DNA from: JAVVHE01 sp038238915
Lineage (GTDB): Bacteria > Pseudomonadota > Alphaproteobacteria > Sphingomonadales > Sphingomonadaceae
Reading direction: 5' to 3'
Length of the DNA: 64,000 bases
NCBI GenBank assembly: GCA_038238915.1
Contig: JBBSFH010000005.1
Location: forward strand, 62,001-126,000
A program made the position numbers and the translations under genes. How positions within the stretch are numbered: the first letter of the stretch is position 1; each line of letters begins with the position of its first letter. Below are positions 34,170 through 42,540 of the stretch, one piece after another. Under the pieces are notes generated by a model, which was not told where the DNA came from, made no database searches, and worked only from the letters and a program-made list of their open reading frames with translations.

Positions 34170-35768
34170 TCACCACCAGGTCGAGTATAGCGCGATCAGG
34201 ATCAGCACGACCGCGACCGCACCGATGTTGAAGCTCGTGCGTGTCGAATAATCGATGTCCGCAGTTACGATGGTGTCCGATCCGGCGCGTGCGCGCGTCA
34301 GGAGCGATACCAGCACCGCGAACGTCAACGCGGCCAAGAACACGACGCCCATGCGATCGAGGAACGGCAGCGAGGCCCACAAGGATTTCAGCGCCCACGA
34401 TAGCACCACCGAAGTAATCGCCGCCGTAATCGCCCCTGCTTCGTTCGCGCGCTTCCAGAACAGGCCCAGCAGGAAGATCACAGTAATGCCCGGCGTGAAG
34501 AAGCCAGTGAACTCCTGGATGAACTGGAACGCCTGCTCCGAACTGCCCACCAGCGGCCGCGCCGCGAGGATGGCGATCGTGATCGCTACGACGGCAGTAA
34601 TGCGCCCCACCCGCACCAGCTGCCGCTCGTGCCGCGCATCGCCCGCGCCATCTTCGACGGCGGAGCGCACATGGCGGAACTTGGCGTAGACATCCAGTGT
34701 GAAGATGGTGGCAATCGAATTGATCTTGGACGCGGTGGACGCGATGATCGCCGCGACCAGCGCCGCGAATACCAGGCCGAGCAGGCCGGTGGGCAACAGC
34801 CGCATCATCGTGGGATAGGCCTCGTCCGGCTTGGCCAAGTTCGGCGCGAGAAGAACCGCAGCGATACCGGGCAATACAATGATGACTGGCATGATCAGCT
34901 TCAGGAACGCGGCGAGCAGGACGCCCTTCTGCGCCTCGCCGAGGCTTTTGGCCGCGAGCGCGCGCTGGATGATGTACTGGTTGAACCCCCAGTAGCTCAG
35001 ATTGGCGATCCACATACCGCCGATCAGTACCGAAAGGCCTGGCAGATCGGCATAATGCGGATCGCCTTTCTTCAGGATCATGTGAAAGTGATCGGGGATC
35101 GTCGCCGCCAGCCGATGCCACCCCGCCAATATGCCCGCGCCGCCCCCCAGTTTGCCGAGCGTAAGCCCCGCGATCACGAGGCCACCCAGCACCAGCAGCG
35201 TCACCTGCACGAAATCTGTCAGCGCCACCGCCTTCAGGCCGCCGCGGATCTGGTAGAGCAGTGCGAACGCTCCCAGTCCGATCAACGCCCAGTTCTGGTC
35301 GACCCCCGCCACCTTGTTGACCGCGATCGAACCCAGCCAGATGATCGCGGTCAGGTTGACGAACACATAAAGCCCCAGCCAGAAGATCGCCATCAACGTG
35401 CGGACGCTCGGACCGTAGCGGCGCTCCAGAAACTGCGGCATCGTGTAGATTTCGTTGCGCAGAAAGATCGGCAAGAAGAACTTGCCGACGATCAGCAGCG
35501 TCGCCGCCGCCATCCACTCATAGGACGCAATGCCAAGCCCGATCGCATAGCCCGATCCTGACATCCCCACGATCTGCTCGGCCGAAATATTAGCCGCGAT
35601 CAACGACGTCCCGATCGCCCACCACGGCAGGTTCTTGGATGCCAGGAAGTAATCACTGCTGTTCTTCGGCCCAGCCCCCGCCTTGTCGCGCGAAACATAT
35701 TGCGCGAGGCCGAAGATCGCGATCGCGTACACCACGATCACCGCAATATCGATCGAACCCAATTGCAT
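34170..35768 (-). CDS. Sodium:solute symporter (SSS family), probable galactose/sugar transporter
   Basis: The 532-aa inner-membrane protein has about 13-14 hydrophobic segments. Family motifs include SDYFLASKNLPWWAIGTSLIAANISAEQ near the N-terminus and the sodium-site region SALVAAIIASTASKINSIATIFTLD. Size and motifs resemble the vSGLT/SGLT branch that carries galactose or glucose with Na+. The frame extends upstream, but ATG 35768 has GGGGAGAG eight bases before it. It is divergent from the lactonase-kinase-aldolase genes, which supports galactose as substrate. Confidence 0.9.
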   Translation of the reverse strand: MQLGSIDIAVIVVYAIAIFGLAQYVSRDKAGAGPKNSSDYFLASKNLPWWAIGTSLIAANISAEQIVGMSGSGYAIGLGIASYEWMAAATLLIVGKFFLPIFLRNEIYTMPQFLERRYGPSVRTLMAIFWLGLYVFVNLTAIIWLGSIAVNKVAGVDQNWALIGLGAFALLYQIRGGLKAVALTDFVQVTLLVLGGLVIAGLTLGKLGGGAGILAGWHRLAATIPDHFHMILKKGDPHYADLPGLSVLIGGMWIANLSYWGFNQYIIQRALAAKSLGEAQKGVLLAAFLKLIMPVIIVLPGIAAVLLAPNLAKPDEAYPTMMRLLPTGLLGLVFAALVAAIIASTASKINSIATIFTLDVYAKFRHVRSAVEDGAGDARHERQLVRVGRITAVVAITIAILAARPLVGSSEQAFQFIQEFTGFFTPGITVIFLLGLFWKRANEAGAITAAITSVVLSWALKSLWASLPFLDRMGVVFLAALTFAVLVSLLTRARAGSDTIVTADIDYSTRTSFNIGAVAVVLILIALYSTWW

Positions 35769-35860
35769 CGGTCGCTCTCCCCTCCGCAGTCTTGCGGGTC
35801 CGGACCACGATCCTCGCTGAGCGGTGTGCTCGCACGAAGCCATTGCCTCTTTGTCCGCCC

Positions 35861-35871
35861 ATTTATATGAT
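35861..35871. promoter_or_regulatory. Candidate operator, copy 2 (ATTTATATGAT)
   Basis: This is the exact reverse complement of the 11-mer at 33203-33213, placed in the 147-bp divergent gap between the symporter and the lactonase genes. It overlaps the palindrome TGATCA at 35868-35873. It is 92 bases from the symporter ATG and about 45 from the lactonase start, a sensible distance for a repressor controlling both directions. Confidence 0.45.
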
Positions 35872-35915
35872 CACAGCGATCTGTCGAGCGAAAAGCCGCG
35901 TTGGGGAAGAAGCCG

Positions 35916-36779
35916 TTGGAGAGCCGTCTCGTCTGGTCGGTCGAAGCGCAGCTCGGCGAGGGTCCGATCTGGCTGGGCAAAACCGGAGCGTTGTGGTTCG
36001 TCGATATTGAGGGCGGCGCGCTGCACTGTCTGGAGCCGGGCTGGGGCGCGCGGCGCTCGTTTGCGGTTGGCGGGCAGCCCAGTTTCATCGTGCCCGCGAG
36101 CGATGGCACGCTTCTGGTGGGCATGGGCGATACCATTCGATCATTCACCGACGGCGTGCTGGGCGATCCGATCGCCCGCATCGACATGCCCGCGCACAAT
36201 CGCACCAACGATGCCACGGTCGATCCATCGGGGCGGCTGTGGTTCGGGACGATGGACAATGGGCAGACGCTCGCAACCGGTGCGGTCCACCTGTTCGATG
36301 GCCAGAGCATCCGCGAGGTGGGCGGCGCGTGCGCGATCACCAACGGGCCCGCCGTCAGCCCCGACGGCGGCTTCCTCTATCATGTTGACACGGTGGGTCG
36401 CACAATCTGGCGGTACGACATCACCTCGACCGACGAGCTCGAACATGGCGAAATCTTCGTGACGATAGCGCACGGGGAAGGCTGGCCCGATGGCGTCACC
36501 ATCGATGCGGAGGGCTGCCTGTGGGTCGCGCTCTGGGATGGCTGGGGTGTGCGACGCTATTCGCCCGATGGCGCGTTGCTTTTGAGCGTGGCCATCCCCT
36601 GCGCGCAGGTCACCAAGGTCGCGTTCGGTGGAGCGGACCTGCGCACCGCCTATGTCACCACCGCGCGCACCGGCCTGTCCGCGAGCGCACTCGAACGCCA
36701 GCCGCTTGCGGGCGGGCTGTTCGCCTTCGATGCGCCCGCGCCCGGTATCCCTCAGCAAGCGGTGAGGCTTGCCCGATGA
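35916..36779 (+). CDS. SMP-30/gluconolactonase family lactonase
   Basis: The 287-aa six-bladed propeller has LGEGPIW with the metal-binding Glu near the N-terminus, DIEGGALHCLEPG, NRTNDATVDPSGRLWFGTM with the metal Asn/Asp, and WPDGVTIDAEGCLWVA. It would hydrolyse galactono-1,4-lactone to galactonate, step two of the pathway. There is no ATG; TTG 35916 is preferred because GGGGAAGA lies about five bases upstream, and TTG 35901 is the other option. It overlaps the kinase gene by ATGA. Confidence 0.86.
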   Translation: MESRLVWSVEAQLGEGPIWLGKTGALWFVDIEGGALHCLEPGWGARRSFAVGGQPSFIVPASDGTLLVGMGDTIRSFTDGVLGDPIARIDMPAHNRTNDATVDPSGRLWFGTMDNGQTLATGAVHLFDGQSIREVGGACAITNGPAVSPDGGFLYHVDTVGRTIWRYDITSTDELEHGEIFVTIAHGEGWPDGVTIDAEGCLWVALWDGWGVRRYSPDGALLLSVAIPCAQVTKVAFGGADLRTAYVTTARTGLSASALERQPLAGGLFAFDAPAPGIPQQAVRLAR

Positions 36780-37687
36780 GACCATACCGCGTCGTCGGCG
36801 ATTGGGGCACAAGTCGTTTACGGCTGTTCCGCATTGAGGGCGACGCGGTTGTCGATCGCGCCGAGGGCCCCGGCATAGGCGCGCTCGATGCTGCGCCCGC
36901 CGACGTACTGCGCGCCGTACTCGCTCCGTGGCGCATCGAAGGCGAGCCGGGATCGATCCGCCTGTGCGGCATGGTCGGCTCGCGCAACGGCTGGGTGGAT
37001 GTGCCCTACGTCGATTGCCCCGCCGATCTTGCCACGTGGGCGGCGGGCGCGGTGACAATGCGCCTCGACGGCATCCCGGTCTCGATCATGGCGGGCCTGG
37101 CGACGCTCGACGCGCACGGCGTTCCCGATGTGATGCGCGGCGAGGAAACGCAGATTTTCGGAGCCATCCGGAACGATCCGGCGCTCGGGACAGAAGTGCG
37201 CACGATCGCGCTGCCTGGCACGCACAGCAAATGGGCGGTGATCGAAGACGGGCGGATCATGCGTTTTCGCACCTTCCTCACTGGCGAACTCTTCGCACTG
37301 CTGCGCGATCGCTCGACGCTGACCCGCGCCGCCGCTCCATCGCCGGACAATGAAGATGACGAGCCGACCGGCTTCGCACACGGACTGATGCGCGCGCGCG
37401 AGGGCGGACATCTGCTCGGTGCGCTATTCTCCACGCGCGCGATGCAGTTGCGATCGGGCCGCAGCCATGGTTGGGCGGTGGGCTTCCTCTCGGGCCTGAT
37501 CATCGGGCGCGAGGTCGCCGAGGCCGTTGCCGCTTTCCCGGCCACGCATGAGATCGCGCTCGTCGGCGATCCCGCGCTCGCGGCGCGCTACCTGCCCGCA
37601 CTCGCCGCGCACGGCCTCACCGCAACGCTGCACGATGGCGACGCCTGCGCGCTCGCCGGCCTTGCCCTCCCGGAGACGCACGCATGA
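36776..37687 (+). CDS. dgoK: 2-dehydro-3-deoxygalactonokinase
   Basis: The 303-aa kinase begins RVVGDWGTSRLRLF, the DgoK ATP-binding signature, and has GMVGSRNGW, MRGEETQIFGA and LPGTHSKWAVIEDGRI. It phosphorylates 2-keto-3-deoxygalactonate to the 6-phosphate with ATP. The open frame extends upstream to 36521, but ATG 36776 overlaps the lactonase stop (ATGA) and matches the family N-terminus. It overlaps the aldolase by ATGA, so lactonase, kinase and aldolase form one translationally coupled operon. Confidence 0.92.
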   Translation: MRPYRVVGDWGTSRLRLFRIEGDAVVDRAEGPGIGALDAAPADVLRAVLAPWRIEGEPGSIRLCGMVGSRNGWVDVPYVDCPADLATWAAGAVTMRLDGIPVSIMAGLATLDAHGVPDVMRGEETQIFGAIRNDPALGTEVRTIALPGTHSKWAVIEDGRIMRFRTFLTGELFALLRDRSTLTRAAAPSPDNEDDEPTGFAHGLMRAREGGHLLGALFSTRAMQLRSGRSHGWAVGFLSGLIIGREVAEAVAAFPATHEIALVGDPALAARYLPALAAHGLTATLHDGDACALAGLALPETHA

Positions 37688-38316
37688 CCATCGATGAAAT
37701 CCTGTCGCGCGGCACCCCGCCCATCGCCGCAATCCTGCGCGGTGTGCGCCCGGACGAGGCGGTTGCGATCGCGACCGCACTCGTGGAGGCGGGCATCCGC
37801 ATTATCGAGGTGCCGTTCAACTCGCCTCATCCGCTCGAGAGCATCGCCGCGATCGAGGCGGCGCTGGGTAAGGACGCGGTGATCGGTGGCGGCACCGTGC
37901 TCGATGTTGAAGCGGTGGACGCGCTTGGCAGGGCAGGGGGTCGGCTGATGGTCACCCCCAACACCAACCCTGCCGTGATCGCGCGCGCGATCGAACTCGG
38001 GATCGAACCGTTGCCGGGCTTCGTATCGCCCACCGAAGCATTCGCGGCGATCGCGGCGGGCGCAAGACGCCTCAAGCTGTTCCCCGCCGCCGCGCTCGGA
38101 CCAGGGTATCTGATGGCAGTCCGCGAAGTCCTGCCGCCCGATGTGCGCGTGTGGGCGGTGGGTGGAACGGGGGCGGACACCATCGCCGCGTGGCTCGCGG
38201 CGGGTGCAGAGGGCATCGGTGTGGGCGGCGCGCTCTTCAGGCCGGGTGACACCGCCGCGACCGTGTCCCGGAAGAGCGCCGCGTTGTTACAGGCGTGGCG
38301 CGATCTGGCCAGATGA
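37684..38316 (+). CDS. dgoA: 2-dehydro-3-deoxy-6-phosphogalactonate aldolase
   Basis: The 210-aa class I aldolase of the KDPG/KDPGal family has IAAILRGV, the catalytic Glu42 in IIEVPFNSP, IGGGTVLD, and Schiff-base Lys131 in RLKLFPAAALGP. It splits KDPGal to pyruvate and glyceraldehyde-3-phosphate, the last step of the De Ley-Doudoroff route. The sequence IEVPFNSP rather than IEITLRT points to the galactonate rather than gluconate branch. ATGA overlap with dgoK. It ends 19 bases from a convergent gene. Confidence 0.92.
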   Translation: MTIDEILSRGTPPIAAILRGVRPDEAVAIATALVEAGIRIIEVPFNSPHPLESIAAIEAALGKDAVIGGGTVLDVEAVDALGRAGGRLMVTPNTNPAVIARAIELGIEPLPGFVSPTEAFAAIAAGARRLKLFPAAALGPGYLMAVREVLPPDVRVWAVGGTGADTIAAWLAAGAEGIGVGGALFRPGDTAATVSRKSAALLQAWRDLAR

Positions 38317-38334
38317 CGCGACGCGGGTGCCTCG

Positions 38335-39456
38335 CTACCCCTTTGGCGGGGTGACGGGAACGCGCAGCCCCATGCGCTCGAGCCGGGGGACGACCTCGTC
38401 GAGGAAGAACGGCAGTTCGCGCACATAATCGACGAAACTTAGCGTTGTGCCCGCAAAGCCCGCCTCGACGATCCGGCCCAGTTCGGCGGCGATGCCGTCT
38501 GGGTCGCCGATCAGCGGATAGGTGCCGTGCCCGGCGGCGAACCGCCCGCGCATCGTGCGCAGCGCCTCGGCAGGGAAGGATTGCGCGTGCAGGCCCTGCA
38601 AGGTCATCAGATTATCGACCGCACCCCAATCGGCATTTTCCTCCGCGTACCAATGCAGATATTCCTCCGCCTCGCGCACCGTCGGGCGGCAGACGACGTG
38701 CGAAAGTGTGAAGGCGCCGGTGTCGCGGCCGGTGGCGCGAGCCGCCTCGTGGATCGCTGCGACCTCAGTCTTCGATTGCGCCAGATCGACCGCGATCATG
38801 AACAGGAAATCGGCATTGCGGACCGCAAACGCGCGCCCCTCGCCCGAGCCCGCCGCGTTCATGATCGGCAGATCGCCGTCGAACGGGTGCGGCAGCGCGG
38901 CAATCCCTTTGCCCTGGAAGAAGCGGCCATCCCAATCGAACGCGCCTTCGTGGTTCCACACGCGCCGCACGTAATCGAACCACTCCTGCGCCAGTGCATA
39001 GCGATCGGCGTGCGCGGCGGGCAGCTGCGCGCCAAAGGCATCGTATTCGGGCTTGTTCCAGCCCGCGACCACGTTCAGCCCCAGCCGTCCGCGCCCGAGC
39101 TGATCGGCGGTGGCGAGCTGTTTGGCGGCGACAAACGGGTGAAGGAACGCGGTGTGGACGGTGGCGAACACGGTGATCCGCTTCGTGAGCGCGAGCAACC
39201 CGGTCGCCCAGGTGATCGTTTCGAGTACGTTGCCATGGAAGTCGGTCTCTCCGCCATAGCCGATCCAGCGTGCGATCGGCAGCAGGAACTCGAACCCCGC
39301 ATCGTCTGCCATCCGGGCGAGCGCGATATTATTGGCCCAGCTGTTGTCCCAACGCTCGGCAACTTTGGTCACCGCCATGCCGCCCGAGCAATTGGGCGAA
39401 AACAGGCCGAGCTTGAGGCGATTGGTATTGAAAATCGGCGATTGGCGACGGCTCAT
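38335..39456 (-). CDS. LLM-class flavin-dependent monooxygenase
   Basis: The 373-aa protein is a bacterial-luciferase-like TIM barrel. FSPNCSGGMAVTK and WIGYGGETDFHGNVLETITW near the N-terminus and LGLNVVAGWNKPEYDAFG in the middle match the FMNH2-dependent RutA/SfnG/alkanesulfonate group. It needs reduced flavin from a separate reductase, which is not seen nearby. The ATG overlaps the MarR stop (ATGA). Co-expression with a MarR regulator and TBDR suggests oxidation of a compound taken up through that receptor; the substrate is unknown. Confidence 0.86.
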   Translation of the reverse strand: MSRRQSPIFNTNRLKLGLFSPNCSGGMAVTKVAERWDNSWANNIALARMADDAGFEFLLPIARWIGYGGETDFHGNVLETITWATGLLALTKRITVFATVHTAFLHPFVAAKQLATADQLGRGRLGLNVVAGWNKPEYDAFGAQLPAAHADRYALAQEWFDYVRRVWNHEGAFDWDGRFFQGKGIAALPHPFDGDLPIMNAAGSGEGRAFAVRNADFLFMIAVDLAQSKTEVAAIHEAARATGRDTGAFTLSHVVCRPTVREAEEYLHWYAEENADWGAVDNLMTLQGLHAQSFPAEALRTMRGRFAAGHGTYPLIGDPDGIAAELGRIVEAGFAGTTLSFVDYVRELPFFLDEVVPRLERMGLRVPVTPPKG

Positions 39457-39962
39457 CGGTTGCTGCCGTCGCGGGGTCCGGGTGGAAGCGGCAGGCTGGC
39501 GAGCCGATCGAACAGCTGACGCAGCTGCTTCACAAGCGCCTCCAGCTCCGCCGCTTCGGTCCCGGAAAAGGTCAGCGAGAACACCCGGCTTCCCTCAGCG
39601 CGCACGCGCGCGAGCGCGGTGCGGCCCCCCGGAGTCATGCGCACCCGGGTCACGCGTCCGTCGGTCTCGCTCCCCTCGGTCGTCACCAGTCCGTCCACTG
39701 CCATGCGCTGCACGATGCGCGTCATCGTCGCAAGCTTGACCACGCTGCGCTCGGACAGGGCGGTGATCGTCGCAGGCTCGTCCTCCGCGAGGATCATCAG
39801 GACGCGCCAGCGCGGCACGTCCATGCCGATCGCCTTCAGGTGCCGCTCCATCTGGAGAAGGTACCGGCCCGAGACGCGCGTTAGCCAGTAGAAGGGCGAA
39901 TCCTCCAGCCGGAAGTCTGGGGCAGCTGGATTTGCGCGCTGCCACCGCGCGTCCTGATTCAT
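39453..39962 (-). CDS. MarR family transcriptional regulator
   Basis: The 169-aa protein has a winged helix: MDVPRWRVLMILAEDEPATITALSERSVVKLATMTRIVQRMAVDGLV covers helices 2 to 4, and SETDGRVTRVRMTPGG is the wing. An N-terminal extension of about 25 residues precedes the domain. It lies between the TBDR (32 bases upstream) and the LLM gene (4-bp overlap). A perfect inverted repeat of MarR type at 42497-42514, in front of the TBDR, is its likely operator, so it probably autoregulates the whole TBDR-MarR-LLM unit. Confidence 0.9.
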   Translation of the reverse strand: MNQDARWQRANPAAPDFRLEDSPFYWLTRVSGRYLLQMERHLKAIGMDVPRWRVLMILAEDEPATITALSERSVVKLATMTRIVQRMAVDGLVTTEGSETDGRVTRVRMTPGGRTALARVRAEGSRVFSLTFSGTEAAELEALVKQLRQLFDRLASLPLPPGPRDGSNR

Positions 39963-39994
39963 TCCGATTGTCCACCCCCGACCTGCTCGCGCGG

Positions 39995-42457
39995 CTAGAA
40001 GTTATACCGCGCGCTGATCTGATACGAGCGCGGCGGCTTGTAGCTGACCTCGTTGCAACCGCACAGTCCCGCGAGATCGAACCCCTGGATGCCGACGCGT
40101 TCGTCGGACAGGTTGCGCACGTCGAAGCCCAGCCGCAGCTTCTCGTGCCGATCGGTCCACGAGAAGCCGACGTTGGCGACGACATAGGCATCGTATCGAT
40201 CCGCGCTGAAGTTGCGCAGGTTGTAATAGAAGCTGCTCGAGGTTTGCGCGTCGCCCGAAACAGCGAGCGTGCCGCCAAGTCCCGCCCACTGATAGCGTGC
40301 GATGAAGCTGGTCTGGAACTCGGGCGCGTAGGTGGGTTTGACGTCACGGATGATCGGTCCGCCAATACGCAGCGGCACGTTCTTGACCTTGGCGTTGAAC
40401 GACGAGACCGAGGCGGACAAATCCAGCCCGCGCAGCGGCGATGTGGAAAGCGTCGCTTCGCCGCCATAGGTGCGCGCGTCCGCGTTGATCACATAGCCCG
40501 AGACGCCGGTGAACAGGAACGACTGGTAGTTGCTATAATCATAATAGAATGCTGCCGCGTTGAAACGCGTGTGGTTATCGGGGAAGGTGTATTTGAAGCC
40601 ACCTTCGTAGCTAAGAAGAACCTCGGACTTGTAGGGGATGAAGCTTACAGGTGCGGGCAGACCGCCTGCGAGCTGGGCGTTATAGCTGCCCGCCTTCACG
40701 CCGCGATTGACGCCAGCGTAGAGCAGCAGCTTTTCGATCGGATGGAACTCGATCTGGAGCTTGCCCGCCCACAGCGTCTCGGCGCGCTTGTCAACGAACG
40801 GGACCGCCGCTCCCGCCGCCGTGAAGACCGGCCCAATCGGAATCGGCGTGCCCACCTCGATCTTGCGCGAATCCTGCGTGAAGAAGAGGCCCTGGCTGAA
40901 AACGTAATCCTTCTCTTCCTGGATGACGCGCGCGCCCGCGATAAAGGCGAAGCGCGGGGCGAAGCGCCATTCGGCCTGGCCGAACGCCGAATAGCTGTCC
41001 GTCTTCAGATGCGCGTCCGAGGCGACGTCGAACGGTGCTCCGGGCACGACGCTGCCGATCGGGAATTTGAGGCCGTTTTGGCTCCTGGTGTCGATGTGGA
41101 GGTAGTAGAAGCCCGCGACCCAATCGAAATCCTGGCTCTTGCCTGCCAGACGCAGTTCCTGTGTGAGTGTGTAGGAATCGACCGCAGCGTAATTGGCCGC
41201 CTGATTGCCGGGACCAGAATCCACATCGATGAAGAGTAGCTTATCGAATTTCTTGTAATCGCTGACGTAGGTGAGTTGCACCTTGTCGGTCAGATCGTAG
41301 GTCGCGTCGAGGTTGACGCCAAAGGTACGGACGTGGCCCTGATCCTTGAACGCGAAATCGGACGAGGTGAGGAACCCCTTTCCGTCGGGATCGATGTAGC
41401 CGAAGAAGTCGCCACCGGGTACCGGGCGACCGAACGGCGCGCCGTAGTGACCAGTGTTGCCGACGTCCGATCCGTGGTCCTCGCCGCCGCCACCAATGGA
41501 CGCGCGCGTCTCGCCCGGGGCGACGTTCTTTACGTCGATAAGTTCGCCCGCCGTGTTGAAGACGCCGATTGTCGGCTTGTTCTGGTACGCGCCGGTCGCC
41601 AACCTACTGCGCGCGCCATTGAACGATAGCAGCGCGCGCAGCCGGTCGGTCGGCTCGGCGAGCAGCGTCAGGCGTCCCGCGAGCGTATCATCGTCGCCGA
41701 GGTTCGCCCCCGCACCCGGACCGGGCGACCCGCCGACCGCGCCCGAGGGATAGCGGTTTCGCAGGATCGGATCGCGCTGGTTCCAGAGAACCGCCGCGCG
41801 TACCGCGATCTTCGACGAGAGTGGACCGCCCACCGCGCCTTCACCCCGGAAGCCGCCTGGATTGCCGGGCGAATCGAAGATGCTGTAGCTCAGATCGACG
41901 AACCCTTCGGTCTTCGTCAGGCTCGGCTTGCGGCTGATGTAGTGGATCAGGCCCCCGGTCGCGTTGCGCCCGAACAGGGTGCCCTGCGGCCCCTTCAGAA
42001 CCTCGACGCGCTCTAGATCGAGCAGCGCGAACGTCTGTCCCTGCGCGACCGCGATATAGCCTTCGTCGAGATAGGCGGCGTTGGGTGCTTCGACGATATC
42101 GTTATAATCATTCTGCGTCACGCCGCGAATGGTGAGCTGGGTGTTCTGGCCCGCGAGATTGCCGCTGATGTGCACGCCGGGGGTGACGGTGGAAATATCG
42201 GTCGCCTCGCGCACGCCGAGCTGGCGCAACTGATCGCCCGAATAGGCGGTAACCGCGATGCCGACGTTCTGGGCATTCTGCGAGCGCTTCTGCGCGGTGA
42301 CCACGATATCGCCGCTTAGCAGCGAACGATTTGCCTCATCGGCGGCGGGTGCAGGAGGCGGCGGGGCGACCGCCGTCTGCGCGATTGCGCCAGCTGAAGC
42401 GCCACAAAGCGCTCCTGCGATCGCCAGGCCCGAAATCCAACGCTGTCTCACCATCAT
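39995..42457 (-). CDS. TonB-dependent receptor (820 aa)
   Basis: The outer-membrane receptor has a signal peptide ending AGAIAQ, a TonB-box-like and plug region (GDIVVTAQKRSQNAQNVGIAV, TIRGVTQND, VEVLKGPQGTLFGRNATGG) and a barrel ending in SARYNF. It belongs to the broad siderophore/aromatic-type receptor group common in sphingomonads. The start is ATG 42457 (ATG 42454 adjacent), with GGGAGA upstream. A MarR operator lies 40-66 bases before the start. The ligand is not deducible; the downstream LLM monooxygenase suggests an organic substrate. Confidence 0.92.
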   Translation of the reverse strand: MMVRQRWISGLAIAGALCGASAGAIAQTAVAPPPPAPAADEANRSLLSGDIVVTAQKRSQNAQNVGIAVTAYSGDQLRQLGVREATDISTVTPGVHISGNLAGQNTQLTIRGVTQNDYNDIVEAPNAAYLDEGYIAVAQGQTFALLDLERVEVLKGPQGTLFGRNATGGLIHYISRKPSLTKTEGFVDLSYSIFDSPGNPGGFRGEGAVGGPLSSKIAVRAAVLWNQRDPILRNRYPSGAVGGSPGPGAGANLGDDDTLAGRLTLLAEPTDRLRALLSFNGARSRLATGAYQNKPTIGVFNTAGELIDVKNVAPGETRASIGGGGEDHGSDVGNTGHYGAPFGRPVPGGDFFGYIDPDGKGFLTSSDFAFKDQGHVRTFGVNLDATYDLTDKVQLTYVSDYKKFDKLLFIDVDSGPGNQAANYAAVDSYTLTQELRLAGKSQDFDWVAGFYYLHIDTRSQNGLKFPIGSVVPGAPFDVASDAHLKTDSYSAFGQAEWRFAPRFAFIAGARVIQEEKDYVFSQGLFFTQDSRKIEVGTPIPIGPVFTAAGAAVPFVDKRAETLWAGKLQIEFHPIEKLLLYAGVNRGVKAGSYNAQLAGGLPAPVSFIPYKSEVLLSYEGGFKYTFPDNHTRFNAAAFYYDYSNYQSFLFTGVSGYVINADARTYGGEATLSTSPLRGLDLSASVSSFNAKVKNVPLRIGGPIIRDVKPTYAPEFQTSFIARYQWAGLGGTLAVSGDAQTSSSFYYNLRNFSADRYDAYVVANVGFSWTDRHEKLRLGFDVRNLSDERVGIQGFDLAGLCGCNEVSYKPPRSYQISARYNF

Positions 42458-42496
42458 CCGTCTCCCACCCGATCTGCTCGGTCCCGGAACAAAGAC

Positions 42497-42523
42497 TAGT
42501 TGAATAGTCAACTACGTCAACTA
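42497..42523. promoter_or_regulatory. MarR-type operator with an extra half-site
   Basis: TAGTTGA (42497-42503), a 4-base spacer ATAG, then TCAACTA (42508-42514) form a perfect 7-bp-arm inverted repeat, the architecture MarR dimers bind. After two bases a third half-site TCAACTA repeats at 42517-42523. The element is AT-rich within GC-rich DNA and sits 40-66 bases upstream of the TBDR start in an 83-bp gap. The MarR gene just downstream of the TBDR is the obvious candidate to bind it. Confidence 0.7.
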
Positions 42524-42540
42524 ACCACTCCAACGAAAAA

